64,000 nt of DNA from Aurantiacibacter atlanticus (GCF_001077815.2 NZ_CP011310.1:2046001-2110000), one strand, 5' to 3'. Positions 36,579 through 47,001 are shown, counted from the stretch's first letter. Translations and numbers: made by a program. The notes: generated by a model not told the origin, from the letters alone.

Positions 36579-36649
36579 TCGCTGTCCTACATGGCGCAGA
36601 TGGCGCAGTTTGTGGCAGGACATGATGCTACGGCTTTTCAACCGTGTAA

Positions 36650-36749
36650 GTGTCACCCTGTAGGTTTTCCCTCTAGTGAATTGAATTATAGGAATTATCA
36701 GGTGCAAATTGCAGGGTTACACACTGTCACCTATGTCACCCCTGGTGAC
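36650..36749. repeat. Repeat-rich spacer between pdhC and the thioesterase gene
   Basis: A low-GC spacer with a GTGTCACCCTG/CAGGGTTACAC inverted pair (36650-36660 and 36712-36722, one mismatch), three copies of TGTCACC (36651, 36726, 36734), and a perfect 6-bp dyad GTCACC/GGTGAC around CCT (36735-36749). The last dyad sits five bases before the GTG start of the next gene. The pattern suggests a bound protein or a leader structure, but I recognise no known operator. Confidence 0.45.
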
Positions 36750-36754
36750 CCCGC

Positions 36755-37120
36755 GTGAGCCGTAATCCCGCGATACGCACCGTCGCCATGCCTGCCGATG
36801 CCAACGCCTATGGCGATATATTCGGCGGCTGGCTGATGAGCCTGATGGATTCGGGCGCGGGCCTTATGGCAGCGCGTCGAACAAAGGGCAGGGCGGTTAC
36901 CGTCGCGATGGATGGCTTGGCTTTTCACAAGCCGGTCAAGGTCGGAGACGAGGTTTCGGTCTATGCTGAAATCACCAGCGTTGGCACGACGAGCATGGAA
37001 ATCTCCACCGATGTCTTCCGGCGGGAACGCCATTCGGTTGAAGAAGAACTGGTCACTTCGGCCAAATTTACATTTGTAGCGATCGATGACGCGGGCAAGC
37101 CGCGAAAAATCGGAGATTGA
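36755..37120 (+). CDS. Acyl-CoA thioesterase (YciA-like hotdog protein)
   Basis: A 121-residue single hotdog domain. NAYGDIFGGWLMSLMDSG is the hotdog helix with the catalytic Asp-Gly neighbourhood, followed by VTVAMDGLAFHKPVKVGD. It should hydrolyse acyl-CoA (YciA accepts many chain lengths). The start is GTG. It lies between the E2 and E3 genes of pyruvate dehydrogenase, and could relieve acetyl-CoA pressure, though that is only inference. The stop overlaps or abuts the lpdA start region. Confidence 0.87.
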   Translation: MSRNPAIRTVAMPADANAYGDIFGGWLMSLMDSGAGLMAARRTKGRAVTVAMDGLAFHKPVKVGDEVSVYAEITSVGTTSMEISTDVFRRERHSVEEELVTSAKFTFVAIDDAGKPRKIGD

Positions 37121-37131
37121 TGGGATTTGAA

Positions 37132-38544
<1,413 letters not shown>

Positions 38545-38627
38545 TGTATCGCGGCGATGAGCCGTTCGTCGCAAATACGGGAAATCAAACGCCTTTTATC
38601 CGTTGGATAGAAGAGAGGAGATTTGCC

Positions 38628-38747
38628 GTGGAATATGAAATTTCAGATCAACCGCAGCGCGGATACATACCAGAACGTATGCCGATTGATGGTGAAACCC
38701 CCAGTCAGGACCAAGATCTGCTACCCGATGAATGGCAGATGCAGTGA
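38628..38747 (+). CDS. Small acidic protein downstream of lpdA
   Basis: A 39-residue frame from a GTG, with a strong ribosome site GAGAGGAG seven bases upstream. The frame stays open upstream to an ATG overlapping the lpdA stop (38544), giving 67 residues, but the strong site favours the short form. It is rich in Asp, Gln, Glu and Pro, with no membrane segment or known motif. It is in the lpdA transcript context and precedes the tRNA gene. Expression and conservation are untested. Confidence 0.4.
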   Translation: MEYEISDQPQRGYIPERMPIDGETPSQDQDLLPDEWQMQ

Positions 38748-38835
38748 CAATACGTTGAGCATGGAGTTTGGGGCTGCTAATTTCCATTAGTGACAGGGCC
38801 GCAATTAGACGCTAGCGCCGCCACCGCTGCGATGC

Positions 38836-38925
38836 GGACAGGTGGCAGAGCGGTTGAATGCACCGGTCTTGAAAACCGGCAAGGGTGCAAGCCCTTCGTG
38901 GGTTCGAATCCCACCCTGTCCGCCA
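38836..38925 (+). tRNA. tRNA-Ser (anticodon UGA)
   Basis: A 90-base class II tRNA. The acceptor stem is GGACAGG/CCTGTCC (38836-38842 with 38915-38921), discriminator G, and the CCA end is encoded at 38923-38925. The anticodon stem CCGGT/ACCGG frames the loop CTTGAAA, anticodon TGA. A long variable arm (AAGGGTGCAAGCCCTT) and the T loop GTTCGAATC follow. The gene reads UCN-family serine codons, mainly UCA. Confidence 0.97.
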
Positions 38926-39061
38926 CAGTCGCCTTGGCGCTATCCGGCGCAACAGACGGCGGACGTGCAAATTTCACGGCCTGCCGCATCAGTGAGTCGT
39001 TCGGTCGCTGATTGAAAAACAAAGGATTTCCCCAAACCACCCGATATAATAGGGGTTTTTC

Positions 39062-40096
39062 ATGATACGCGCCCACTTCCACCAATTTATTCTCGCCATC
39101 GCCGTCACGTTTCTCGTGGCCCAACCCGCTGCGGCGCAGGATATGGCGTTTGATCGCTATCTTGAAGCGGTTGCCGCCAAGGCGCGGTCCGAAGGCGTCA
39201 GCCACACCACAATTAATCGTGTATTTGCCGGTCTCACGCCGAACATGCGCGTACTCGAACTCGATCAGCAGAATGTCTCATCAGGTGGCAATGTCAATCC
39301 GGCAACCGGTTTCGCGTGGATGTCCAGCTATCTTGCACGTCACAATACGTCTTCCCGCATCAGTGGCGGTCGTCGCACTTTGGCGCGGCTTGGTCCGTTG
39401 GCAACACGGGTAGAACGTGAATACGGCGTTCCGGCAGAAATCATTGTGGCCATCTGGGGCCATGAAACGGCCTATGGCGCGGTGATGGGCAGTTTTGACC
39501 TGCCGCGCAGCCTTGCAACTTTGGCCTGGGACGGTCGACGTCGCACGCTTTTCGAGCGCGAGCTTATCGATGTTTTGAAGATGGTGGACCAGGGTGTTGC
39601 CCGCAGCCAGCTTGTCGGCAGCTGGGCAGGTGCGTTTGGTAACGGTCAATTTCTTCCCAGCGTCTATCTCCGGCTCGCGGTAGATGGCGATGGCGATGGT
39701 GATCGGGACATCTGGAATTCTGATGCCGACACCGTTTATTCGATTGCCAATTATTTCCGCGATGCCGGGTGGCGCACCGGACAGCCTTGGGCCGTGCGCG
39801 CCTTCGTTCCCAATTCAGCAGATCGCAGCGGTATAGGGACTACGCTCAATGCGCCGGTTTGCCCCCGTGTTCATGATCGACACAGCCGCTGGCTGACTGT
39901 CCGGGAATGGCGTGAAAGAGGCGTGGAGCCGCGCGCACCCATCGGCGACGATGTGCTCGCCTCACTGTTCGAGCCGGATGGTCCCGCAGCTCCCGGATAT
40001 CTCTTAACGCAGAATTATAGGGTTATCCTCGAATATAACTGCTCGAATTACTACGCGATGAGTGTGGGATTGCTTGCAGATGAGATTACCCGATAA
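39062..40096 (+). CDS. MltB-type lytic murein transglycosylase
   Basis: A 344-residue secreted peptidoglycan lytic transglycosylase. Signal peptide ends VAQPAAAQ. The catalytic Glu is in AIWGHETAYG, followed by DLPRSLATLAWDGRRR, QLVGSWAGAFGNGQFLPS and a Ca-binding-like DGDGDGDRDIW stretch, all typical of the SLT_2/MltB family. AGGGG lies six bases before the ATG. The last ~17 bases overlap the next gene's start, and the pair acts with the following SPOR lipoprotein and carboxypeptidase in cell-wall remodelling. Confidence 0.9.
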   Translation: MIRAHFHQFILAIAVTFLVAQPAAAQDMAFDRYLEAVAAKARSEGVSHTTINRVFAGLTPNMRVLELDQQNVSSGGNVNPATGFAWMSSYLARHNTSSRISGGRRTLARLGPLATRVEREYGVPAEIIVAIWGHETAYGAVMGSFDLPRSLATLAWDGRRRTLFERELIDVLKMVDQGVARSQLVGSWAGAFGNGQFLPSVYLRLAVDGDGDGDRDIWNSDADTVYSIANYFRDAGWRTGQPWAVRAFVPNSADRSGIGTTLNAPVCPRVHDRHSRWLTVREWRERGVEPRAPIGDDVLASLFEPDGPAAPGYLLTQNYRVILEYNCSNYYAMSVGLLADEITR

Positions 40097-41075
40097 GATT
40101 TTCCGCGCGGCGAGCTTTCGCAGCTTGATTGCCGCCTCTATTGCCATTGGCCTTCCTGCCTGCACCGCCGGGCAATTGGCCGATGGCGCCTCACAAACCG
40201 TCGCCGTTGACACAGCAGAAATGCAAAACGGACCACGCGCCGACTATCCTGTCACCGTGGGCCCGGCCTATATGGTGGGCGAAGTGGAATATGTTCCAGC
40301 TGACACGCTGAACTACGATCATGTTGGTCATGTCGCCATAGAGGACGGTGCGATAGGCTACACCGGATCGCATCATGTACTCCCATTGCCAAGCTACGTA
40401 GAAGTTACCTCGCTTGAAACGGGCAGGACAGTACTTGTCAGGGTTGAACGGCGAGGGCCGATGGCATCGCACCACCTCCTCGCTCTTTCGCCGGCCGCCA
40501 TGGCGCAACTCGGCGCAGAGGCGGATGCAGCGGTTCGCGTGCGTCGGGTCAATCCGCCCGAAGATCACCGCTTCATGTTACGGGCCGGCGATGCCGCTCC
40601 GCTGCGGATAGATACGCCCGCGTCCTTGTTAACCGTGCTGCAACGCCGCCTTCCGCAAGACGGGACTGCTTCGCTCCGTCCCCAAACGGGCATTGCTGCT
40701 GTGTCTGCTGCTGATACTCCAATTGAAACTATTGAACTGGCAGCTTCTACCGCGGCTCCGCCTTCTGCATCGATGGACTCTGCGATAGAGGCAAATCCCG
40801 CCGATCCTGTGGATAGTGCAGGAGCACAGCCCGTCACGCCTGCCTCCACCACCGCATCAGCAGCCGAAGGCCGCTTCATGGTTCAGGCAGCTGCTTTCTC
40901 CACATTGGAACGCGCAGAACGCTCCGCTGAGGCACTTGGTGGCATAGTCATCGAATCAGGACGATATTTTCGCGTGCGCACCGGCCCTTTCGTGACTCGT
41001 GGAGAAGCCGAGGCCTCGCTCGCCAACGTCCGCAGTGCAGGGTATAGCGACGCACGAATCCTGATCAGCGGTTGA
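40080..41075 (+). CDS. rlpA: RlpA-like SPOR-domain lipoprotein
   Basis: A 331-residue lipoprotein with a lipobox-like LPACTAG near residue 25. The middle part (about 60-170) has weak similarity to the double-psi beta-barrel of RlpA: TSLETGRTVLVRVERRGPM and LSPAAMAQLG replace the usual NDRGPF and LSxxAAxxLG. The catalytic Asp of the NDRGP motif is not visible, so this may be a non-enzymatic homologue. The C-terminal SPOR domain (about 262-331, FMVQAAAFSTLERAE) binds denuded septal glycan. It starts within the end of the transglycosylase gene. Confidence 0.75.
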   Translation: MRLPDKIFRAASFRSLIAASIAIGLPACTAGQLADGASQTVAVDTAEMQNGPRADYPVTVGPAYMVGEVEYVPADTLNYDHVGHVAIEDGAIGYTGSHHVLPLPSYVEVTSLETGRTVLVRVERRGPMASHHLLALSPAAMAQLGAEADAAVRVRRVNPPEDHRFMLRAGDAAPLRIDTPASLLTVLQRRLPQDGTASLRPQTGIAAVSAADTPIETIELAASTAAPPSASMDSAIEANPADPVDSAGAQPVTPASTTASAAEGRFMVQAAAFSTLERAERSAEALGGIVIESGRYFRVRTGPFVTRGEAEASLANVRSAGYSDARILISG

Positions 41076-41119
41076 GCCGGGCGAGGAGGCCCTCCACCGC
41101 AAGCAGCAGTGGAGACGGC

Positions 41120-42268
41120 GTGAAGCATTTTGCAGTGATTGCGATAGCGGCAGCGGTGCTCGCGTTCCCGGTGCCGGCGAACCCTGCCGAAGCGCCTGTT
41201 CCCGAAGACATTCCAATCGCCTTGCTGGTTGATCTTTCCAGCGGCCAGGTGCTGTATTCGCGCGAACCCAACCGCCGCTTCGTGCCTGCGTCCGTTACCA
41301 AGGTAATGACAGCCTATACCGCCTTCAAACTGGTGGACGAAGGCGCCCTCCGGCTCGATATGCCTTTCCTCTACAGTGCGGAACTGGAGGATGAATGGTA
41401 TGCGGAAGGCTCCAACATGTTCCTCCGCGCGGGAGAGCGGCCAACCATCGCGCAATTGCTGTTGGGAATCACCACCGTGTCGGGCAATGATGCCAGCGTT
41501 GCGATGGCAATCGCAGCCACGGGGTCGAAAGAGGAATGGCTTGAGCTGATGAACGCCAATGCGCGCGATCTTGGCATGTCAAATACGCATTTCGGTTCAC
41601 CCAATGGCTTTCCAGATGGCGGGCAGACCTATTCCACAGCGCAGGATCTGGCGATTTTGGGCAGAGCCATCACGCAGCAACATCCCGATCTTTACGCACG
41701 CTTTTTCGGTCATCGTGGGATGCGCTGGCGGGATATCACGCAAGCCAATCATGATCCCGTAACGGGGCGTGTGGAAGGTGCGGACGGGTTGAAGACGGGA
41801 TTCACCAACGAAGCAGGTTTCACTTTTCTCGGTTCGGCAGAGCGGGACGGACGAAGGCTTGTCATGGTGCTTGCAGGATCTCCGACCGGTCCGATGCGTG
41901 ATGATGCAGCGCGCAGTCTGCTGCGCTGGGGTTTTGATGAATTCAGGCCGGTCAGATTGCTTGAGCGCGATAGGTATACCGCCACGGCTCGGGTGCAAAA
42001 CGGGTCAGAAACGCATGTCGATCTCAAACTGCCGCAAGATTTCATGGTCGCCATCCCGAAAGATGCTGATGTCACCAGCTGGAAGGTCGATCTCGTCTAT
42101 CGCGGGCCAATTGAGGCACCGATAGCCACAGGGGAAAGACTGGCCCGCCTGAGATTGACGATCAACGGCGAGACGGTTCTTGAAACACCCTTGGAGGCCA
42201 TGAATGATGTGCCACGCGCCAACGCTTTGCAACGGGTGATCAATGCGATCACAGGCTGGGTAGCATGA
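41120..42268 (+). CDS. D-alanyl-D-alanine carboxypeptidase (PBP5/6 type)
   Basis: A 382-residue low-molecular-weight penicillin-binding protein. The signal peptide ends near PVPANPAEA. Active-site motifs: SxxK in PASVTKVMTAY, SGN in TTVSGNDASVAM, and KTG in DGLKTGFTNEAG. A C-terminal beta domain and amphipathic tail (ALQRVINAITGWVA) anchor it. It trims the terminal D-Ala of stem peptides. The GTG at 41120 with GGAG five bases upstream decides the start. Its stop overlaps tmk by four bases (ATGA). Confidence 0.93.
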   Translation: MKHFAVIAIAAAVLAFPVPANPAEAPVPEDIPIALLVDLSSGQVLYSREPNRRFVPASVTKVMTAYTAFKLVDEGALRLDMPFLYSAELEDEWYAEGSNMFLRAGERPTIAQLLLGITTVSGNDASVAMAIAATGSKEEWLELMNANARDLGMSNTHFGSPNGFPDGGQTYSTAQDLAILGRAITQQHPDLYARFFGHRGMRWRDITQANHDPVTGRVEGADGLKTGFTNEAGFTFLGSAERDGRRLVMVLAGSPTGPMRDDAARSLLRWGFDEFRPVRLLERDRYTATARVQNGSETHVDLKLPQDFMVAIPKDADVTSWKVDLVYRGPIEAPIATGERLARLRLTINGETVLETPLEAMNDVPRANALQRVINAITGWVA

Positions 42269-42900
42269 CGAGCGGACGGTTTATCACCTTGGAAGGCGGG
42301 GAAGGGGTAGGCAAATCCACCCAGGCGCGAATGCTTTCAGAAGCTCTCATCACACGCGGACTTGGCGTATTGCTAACCCGTGAACCGGGCGGAACACCGG
42401 GTGCAGAGGCCATTCGGAAGCTGCTTCTGGACACACAATTCAATTGGGATGCGCGTGCGGAGGCATTGTTGTTTGCCGCCGCCCGCTCTGATCATGTCGA
42501 TCATGCTATTCGGCCCGCCCTTGATCGGGGTGAGTGGGTAGTCTGCGACCGTTTCATTGATTCCTCACGCGCCTATCAGGCCGGTGGCGGCAATTCCTCC
42601 GATGACGCAATTCTGGCCATGCATACTATCGGATCGCATGGCCTGATGCCTGATGTCACCTTTCTGTTAGTCGCTGAAACGCCGGAAATTTCGGCCCGCC
42701 TTGCCGCGCGCGATGGTGACAACCAGGATCGCATCGGCGGAAAACCGGAAGCCTATCACGGTCGCGTAGAGACGCGGTTTCGCGATCTGGCGGCCATGGA
42801 TGCCAAGCGTTTCGTGCTGATCGACGCCAGTGGTTCGCCCGCAGAGGTTCACGGCCGGATCATGGAGGCGATGGAACCGCTGTTGGGGGAGGGCGGTTGA
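42265..42900 (+). CDS. tmk: Thymidylate kinase
   Basis: A 211-residue kinase that makes dTDP from dTMP. It has the P-loop LEGGEGVGKSTQA, the DR(Y/F) motif in VCDRFIDSSRAYQAGG, and REPGGTPGAEAIR. Length is standard. It overlaps both its neighbours (ATGA with the carboxypeptidase gene, TTGA with holB), the tmk-holB-metG-tatD-MBL run common in proteobacteria. Confidence 0.94.
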   Translation: MTSGRFITLEGGEGVGKSTQARMLSEALITRGLGVLLTREPGGTPGAEAIRKLLLDTQFNWDARAEALLFAAARSDHVDHAIRPALDRGEWVVCDRFIDSSRAYQAGGGNSSDDAILAMHTIGSHGLMPDVTFLLVAETPEISARLAARDGDNQDRIGGKPEAYHGRVETRFRDLAAMDAKRFVLIDASGSPAEVHGRIMEAMEPLLGEGG

Positions 42901-43856
42901 GCAGCTACATCGGCCATGATGAGGCGTGGGAGCAATGGCGCCGCGCACAATCGGGCGAGCGGATGCATCATGGATGGATATTATCGGGCCGTAGGGGTGT
43001 CGGCAAATCCGCTTTCGCGAAGGAAGCCGCGCGCGAATTGGTGGCCGAAGATGGCATTCCGCAACCCGCCGGCGATCACCCGGATATTCTGTATCTTACG
43101 CACCCGCCCAGAAACGATACCGAAGCGCGCAAACGTGACGACGGCAAACCGTATGAACGCGCGCGCAATATCAAGATTGATCAGATCCGCAGGCTGCAGC
43201 AACGCCTGAACACGCGGCCCACGCTGGGAAAGCGGCGCGCGGTCATCATAGATCCTGCTGATGACATGGAGGAACCCACGGCCAACGCCTTGCTCAAAAG
43301 CCTGGAAGAACCGCCACAGGGGACCTTTTTCATCCTCGTCGCGCACCGGCTGGGACGGTTACTGCCCACCATAAGGTCGCGCTGCCGCGTGCTCAATTTT
43401 CCGGCGGTTGATGAGGCAGACATGGTGTCGATCCTCGAGCGAGAAGCTCCGCAGGCTTCGGAAGAGATGCGCGATGCTGCCATTGCCGCCGCCAGTGGTT
43501 CACCTGGTGTAGCAATATCTTTCGTGAAGCTGGATCTCGGCAAGGTCCACACGATTATGCAGCAGATCGCTGACAAAGGCGATCCGGATTTTACCCTGCG
43601 CGGGCGACTGGCGGGGGTAATGGGCGCTCGGCCAAGCCGTGAAAAGCAGCTTGCCGCGATTGAATTGGCTCGCGCTGTCGTTGCTGGGCGTGTAGCCAGA
43701 GTTCAGCAGGCGGATATCCCACCATTGGTGGAAACTCATGCAGCGCTGGTGCGCCTCGCGGCGCAGGCTCCAACGGCCAATTTTGACGCCGGGCTCCTGG
43801 TGATGGAGGTCGGCACTTTGCTCAGCAGTCTTGCGGCATCACGGACCGCGCCCTAG
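42897..43856 (+). CDS. holB: DNA polymerase III delta' subunit
   Basis: A 319-residue clamp-loader ATPase. The P-loop is SGRRGVGKSAFAKEAAREL, then DADVDD-like IDPADDMEEPTANALLKSLEEPP (Walker B region with the SRC-proximal helix) and AHRLGRLLPTIRSRC, the arginine/SRC motif. The zinc-finger Cys set of enterobacterial delta' is not present. The start is TTG (TTGA with the tmk stop), preceded by GGGGGAGGG, a strong ribosome site. Confidence 0.9.
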   Translation: MSSYIGHDEAWEQWRRAQSGERMHHGWILSGRRGVGKSAFAKEAARELVAEDGIPQPAGDHPDILYLTHPPRNDTEARKRDDGKPYERARNIKIDQIRRLQQRLNTRPTLGKRRAVIIDPADDMEEPTANALLKSLEEPPQGTFFILVAHRLGRLLPTIRSRCRVLNFPAVDEADMVSILEREAPQASEEMRDAAIAAASGSPGVAISFVKLDLGKVHTIMQQIADKGDPDFTLRGRLAGVMGARPSREKQLAAIELARAVVAGRVARVQQADIPPLVETHAALVRLAAQAPTANFDAGLLVMEVGTLLSSLAASRTAP

Positions 43857-43867
43857 GGACACGGCCA

Positions 43868-45436
43868 ATGGCTGATCCCTTTTATCTCACCACGGCGATT
43901 CACTATCCCAACGGCAGGCCGCATATCGGCCATGCCTATGAAACCATCGCTGCCGACGTGCTCGCCCGCTTTTACAGGCAGGCTGGGCGTGACGTACGTT
44001 TCCAGACCGGAACCGACGAGCACGGTCTGAAGATGGCTCAGAAAGCGCGCGACCTCGGCGTAACACCGAGAGAGTTGGCTGATGAAATGTCTGGTTATTT
44101 CCGTAGTTTGTTTGATGAACTTGATATAACGTATGATCGTTTTATTCGTACAAGCGAGGACGAACACCATCGCGCCAGCCAGGCAATCTGGACAGCGATG
44201 GAGCGCAATGGAGATCTTTATCTTGATCGGTATGAGGGCTGGTATTCGATCCGAGACGAAGCCTATTACGATGAGAGCGAGCTGACCGACGGTGAGGACG
44301 GAGAAAAGCTCTCACCACAGGGAACGCCAGTCGAATGGACCGTTGAAGAAAGCTGGTTCTTCCGCCTGTCCGCCTATCAGGACAAATTGCTGTCTCTCTT
44401 CGAGGAAAATCCCGATTTCATTCGCCCCGAGAGCCGTCGCAATGAGGTGATGCGCTTTGTCGAAGGCGGCCTGCGCGATCTTTCGATAAGCCGGACAAGT
44501 TTTGACTGGGGCGTGAAAGTGCCCGGTGCAGAAAATCATGTGATGTATGTCTGGGTCGATGCGCTTACGAATTATCTCACCGGACTTGGCTATCCTGATG
44601 AAACTGAAGATCTTGCCAAGTTCTGGCCGGCTGATCTGCACCTGATCGGCAAGGATATAACGCGTTTTCACACTGTCTATTGGCCCGCATTCCTGATGAG
44701 CGCAGGAATCGATCTGCCCAAACAGGTTTTTGCCCATGGTTTCCTGCTCAATCGCGGGCAGAAGGAAAGCAAGTCATTGGGCAATGTTACCGATCCCGGC
44801 GAACTTGCGCAGCTTTATGGGGTGGACGTGCTTCGCTATTTCCTGCTGCGCGAATTTTCTTTCGGGCAGGATGGCAGCTATTCACGAGAAGCCATCGTAA
44901 ATCGATCAAATTCTGAACTCGCAAACAGTTTTGGAAATCTGGCGCAGCGCACGCTTTCGCTGATCTTCAAGAATTGCGGAGGCGCCCTGCCTGCAGTGAT
45001 TGGCCAGGATGACGTTGACGAGGCTCTGATGGCGCATATCGATCGCGTGGTACGTAAAGAGATGCCTGCAGCATATACCGAACTTGCCTTTGCGCAGGCA
45101 CTGGAAGCATGGATGGGCGCTGTATCTGCCTGCAATGCCTATATCGATGCAGCAGCGCCCTGGGCGTTAAAGAAGACCGATCCGGAACGGATGGAGCAGG
45201 TGCTGGCCACGCTTTATACCTGTATTGCCCAGCTCGCTGTTTCGGTCATTCCTGTAATGCCAGGGTCAATGGCGAAACTGCTGAATGCGATGGGCGTGGA
45301 GAACAATCTGCGCGATCCGCAAGCCATCGGGTCTGCATGGTATCCTGCAATGGCGCAAATCGGCTTCACGCTCGAAAAACCGCAGGGCCTGTTTCCACGG
45401 CTCGATTTGCCGGAGACGGAAGAGGATGTGGCTTGA
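43868..45436 (+). CDS. metG: Methionine--tRNA ligase
   Basis: A 522-residue class I synthetase of the shorter MetG2 type (no C-terminal EMAP/tRNA-binding domain, no visible zinc-knuckle Cys). HIGH motif: YPNGRPHIGHAYE. KMSKS loop: GQKESKSLGN, with Glu in place of the Met. The anticodon-binding helical domain begins near 380. It charges tRNA-Met and initiator tRNA. It ends in TGATG with tatD, so translation is coupled. Confidence 0.93.
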   Translation: MADPFYLTTAIHYPNGRPHIGHAYETIAADVLARFYRQAGRDVRFQTGTDEHGLKMAQKARDLGVTPRELADEMSGYFRSLFDELDITYDRFIRTSEDEHHRASQAIWTAMERNGDLYLDRYEGWYSIRDEAYYDESELTDGEDGEKLSPQGTPVEWTVEESWFFRLSAYQDKLLSLFEENPDFIRPESRRNEVMRFVEGGLRDLSISRTSFDWGVKVPGAENHVMYVWVDALTNYLTGLGYPDETEDLAKFWPADLHLIGKDITRFHTVYWPAFLMSAGIDLPKQVFAHGFLLNRGQKESKSLGNVTDPGELAQLYGVDVLRYFLLREFSFGQDGSYSREAIVNRSNSELANSFGNLAQRTLSLIFKNCGGALPAVIGQDDVDEALMAHIDRVVRKEMPAAYTELAFAQALEAWMGAVSACNAYIDAAAPWALKKTDPERMEQVLATLYTCIAQLAVSVIPVMPGSMAKLLNAMGVENNLRDPQAIGSAWYPAMAQIGFTLEKPQGLFPRLDLPETEEDVA

Positions 45437-46224
45437 TGCTGATCGACAGCCATTGCCACCTCAATTACGAGGGACTGATAGAAAGGCAGACCGAAGTCCT
45501 GTCCACTGCCAGAGCCGCTGGAGTGACGGGCTTCCTCAATATTTCCACCCGTGAAAGCGAATGGCACGATGTCGTGGCCACGGCAGAGCGTGAACCCGAC
45601 GTTTGGGCCACGGTCGGCATCCATCCGCATGAGGCTGACCAGCATGCTGATCTTGGCCGCGAAGTCCTTTTACGCGCAACGGACAATAGCCGCGTTGTCG
45701 GTCTTGGTGAAAGTGGACTGGATTATCATTACGATAAATCGGACCGCGCCGTGCAGCAGGATCTTTTCCGTATGCATATTGGCGTGGCGCGTGAAACCGG
45801 ACTACCGCTGGTGATCCACACACGCGATGCTGGTGATGATACTGCGCAAATCCTTTCAGAAGAAACAGGGAAGGGGGCCTTTCCCGCGCTCATCCACTGC
45901 TTCACCGCCTCCCCTGAATTTGGAAGGACGGTGCTTGAGCTTGGCCTAACTATATCCCTTTCAGGTATAGTCACCTTTAAAAATGCCAAACAAATACAAG
46001 AATTCGCTAAGGAAATCCCGGAAGACAGGCTGTTGGTGGAGACGGATAGCCCCTTCCTCGCTCCTGTCCCTCATCGAGGCAAGCCGTGTGAACCGGCATT
46101 CGTGCGAGACACGGCTGAATTCATCGCAGATTTGCGCGCCACCACTGTTGCAGATCTCGGCAAGCTGACATCCGACAATTTCTTCCGTCTGTTCAACAAG
46201 GCCGTGACGCAGGCCTCGGCGTGA
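45436..46224 (+). CDS. tatD: TatD family metal-dependent DNase
   Basis: A 262-residue TIM-barrel hydrolase. MLIDSHCHLNY gives the first two metal His residues, GLGESGLDYHY the Glu, HTRDAGDDT and IHCFTASPE the His residues, and VETDSPFLAPVPHRGKPCEP the C-terminal Asp. The family (TatD/YcfH) has 3'-5' exonuclease activity. The ATG at 45436 overlaps the metG stop; the long upstream frame is a metG shadow. It is coupled to the next gene by GTGA. Confidence 0.93.
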   Translation: MLIDSHCHLNYEGLIERQTEVLSTARAAGVTGFLNISTRESEWHDVVATAEREPDVWATVGIHPHEADQHADLGREVLLRATDNSRVVGLGESGLDYHYDKSDRAVQQDLFRMHIGVARETGLPLVIHTRDAGDDTAQILSEETGKGAFPALIHCFTASPEFGRTVLELGLTISLSGIVTFKNAKQIQEFAKEIPEDRLLVETDSPFLAPVPHRGKPCEPAFVRDTAEFIADLRATTVADLGKLTSDNFFRLFNKAVTQASA

Positions 46225-46988
46225 AGTTGATAGTGCTTGGATGCGGCACGTCGACTGGTGTCCCAAGGGTTGGCAATGATTGGGGAGCCTGCGATCCGGA
46301 TAATCCCAAAAACCGGAGGACGCGCGTTTCAATAATCGTCCAGAACGATCAGGGCTCGCGTCTCTTGGTCGATACTTCTCCCGATTTAAGACACCAATTG
46401 CTCGCACAAGATATCGGGAAGATCGATGGCGTGTTCTGGACCCATGATCACGCAGATCACTGTCACGGCATCGACGATCTTCGCGCGCTCCGATTTGGCC
46501 GCAGCAACGCGATACCGGGCTTTTCGTCCACGGAAACGATGCGGCGTTTGCAAAAGCGTTTCGATTACGTCTTCGAGGGCCAACATGGCTATCCGACCAT
46601 CGTCGAAATTGCTCCTGTAGAAAATCTACGAATGCATGCGGGCTTTGGCGTAGATTCAATGGAGATGCCGCACGGCCCAATAAACACAACCGCGTTTAAG
46701 TTCGATGCTGATGGGAAATCAATAGGTTACGCGACGGACTTTAGCGAACTGACCGATGAGATGGTGACCTTTTTCAAGGACGTGAACATTTTGGTCTGCG
46801 ATTGCTTACGCCGTCAGCCGCATCCGACCCATGCCTGCCTCGCCACAGCGTTGGAGCTTGCCAAACGGAGCAAGGCCGGGAAAACCGTCCTCTCGCATCT
46901 CGACAAGAGCATGGATTATGCAACCCTGAGTGAGGAGATACCCAAGAACGTTCTGGTTGGGTATGACGGTATGAAATTGCTGGCGTAA
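46221..46988 (+). CDS. Metallo-beta-lactamase fold hydrolase (PhnP-like)
   Basis: A 255-residue MBL-fold phosphodiesterase. It opens MKLIVLGCGTSTGVPRVG, as in PhnP and the related phosphoribosyl cyclic phosphodiesterase family, with the metal motif THDHADHCHGIDDLR (HxHxDH), EMPHGPINTTAF, and YATDFSEL. The Cys set CDCLRRQPHPTH is also seen in relatives. The start is GTG overlapping the tatD stop. The cluster tmk-holB-metG-tatD-MBL is conserved in alphaproteobacteria; the physiological substrate is not known. Confidence 0.88.
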   Translation: MKLIVLGCGTSTGVPRVGNDWGACDPDNPKNRRTRVSIIVQNDQGSRLLVDTSPDLRHQLLAQDIGKIDGVFWTHDHADHCHGIDDLRALRFGRSNAIPGFSSTETMRRLQKRFDYVFEGQHGYPTIVEIAPVENLRMHAGFGVDSMEMPHGPINTTAFKFDADGKSIGYATDFSELTDEMVTFFKDVNILVCDCLRRQPHPTHACLATALELAKRSKAGKTVLSHLDKSMDYATLSEEIPKNVLVGYDGMKLLA

Positions 46989-47001
46989 GGACTTAAGGCA
47001 G

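Noticed and set aside
39013..39051. TTGAAA and TATAAT before the transglycosylase gene as a sigma-70 promoter
   Set aside because: The spacing is 27 bases, far from 16-18, and a start from this TATAAT would fall at or after the ATG.
38777..39205. Minus-strand frame across the tRNA-Ser gene and the transglycosylase start
   Set aside because: It covers the tRNA and a signal peptide on the other strand, so it is not a gene.
45109..45435. Upstream extension of tatD by 109 codons
   Set aside because: It is an out-of-frame shadow of metG; the ATG overlapping the metG stop begins the family sequence.
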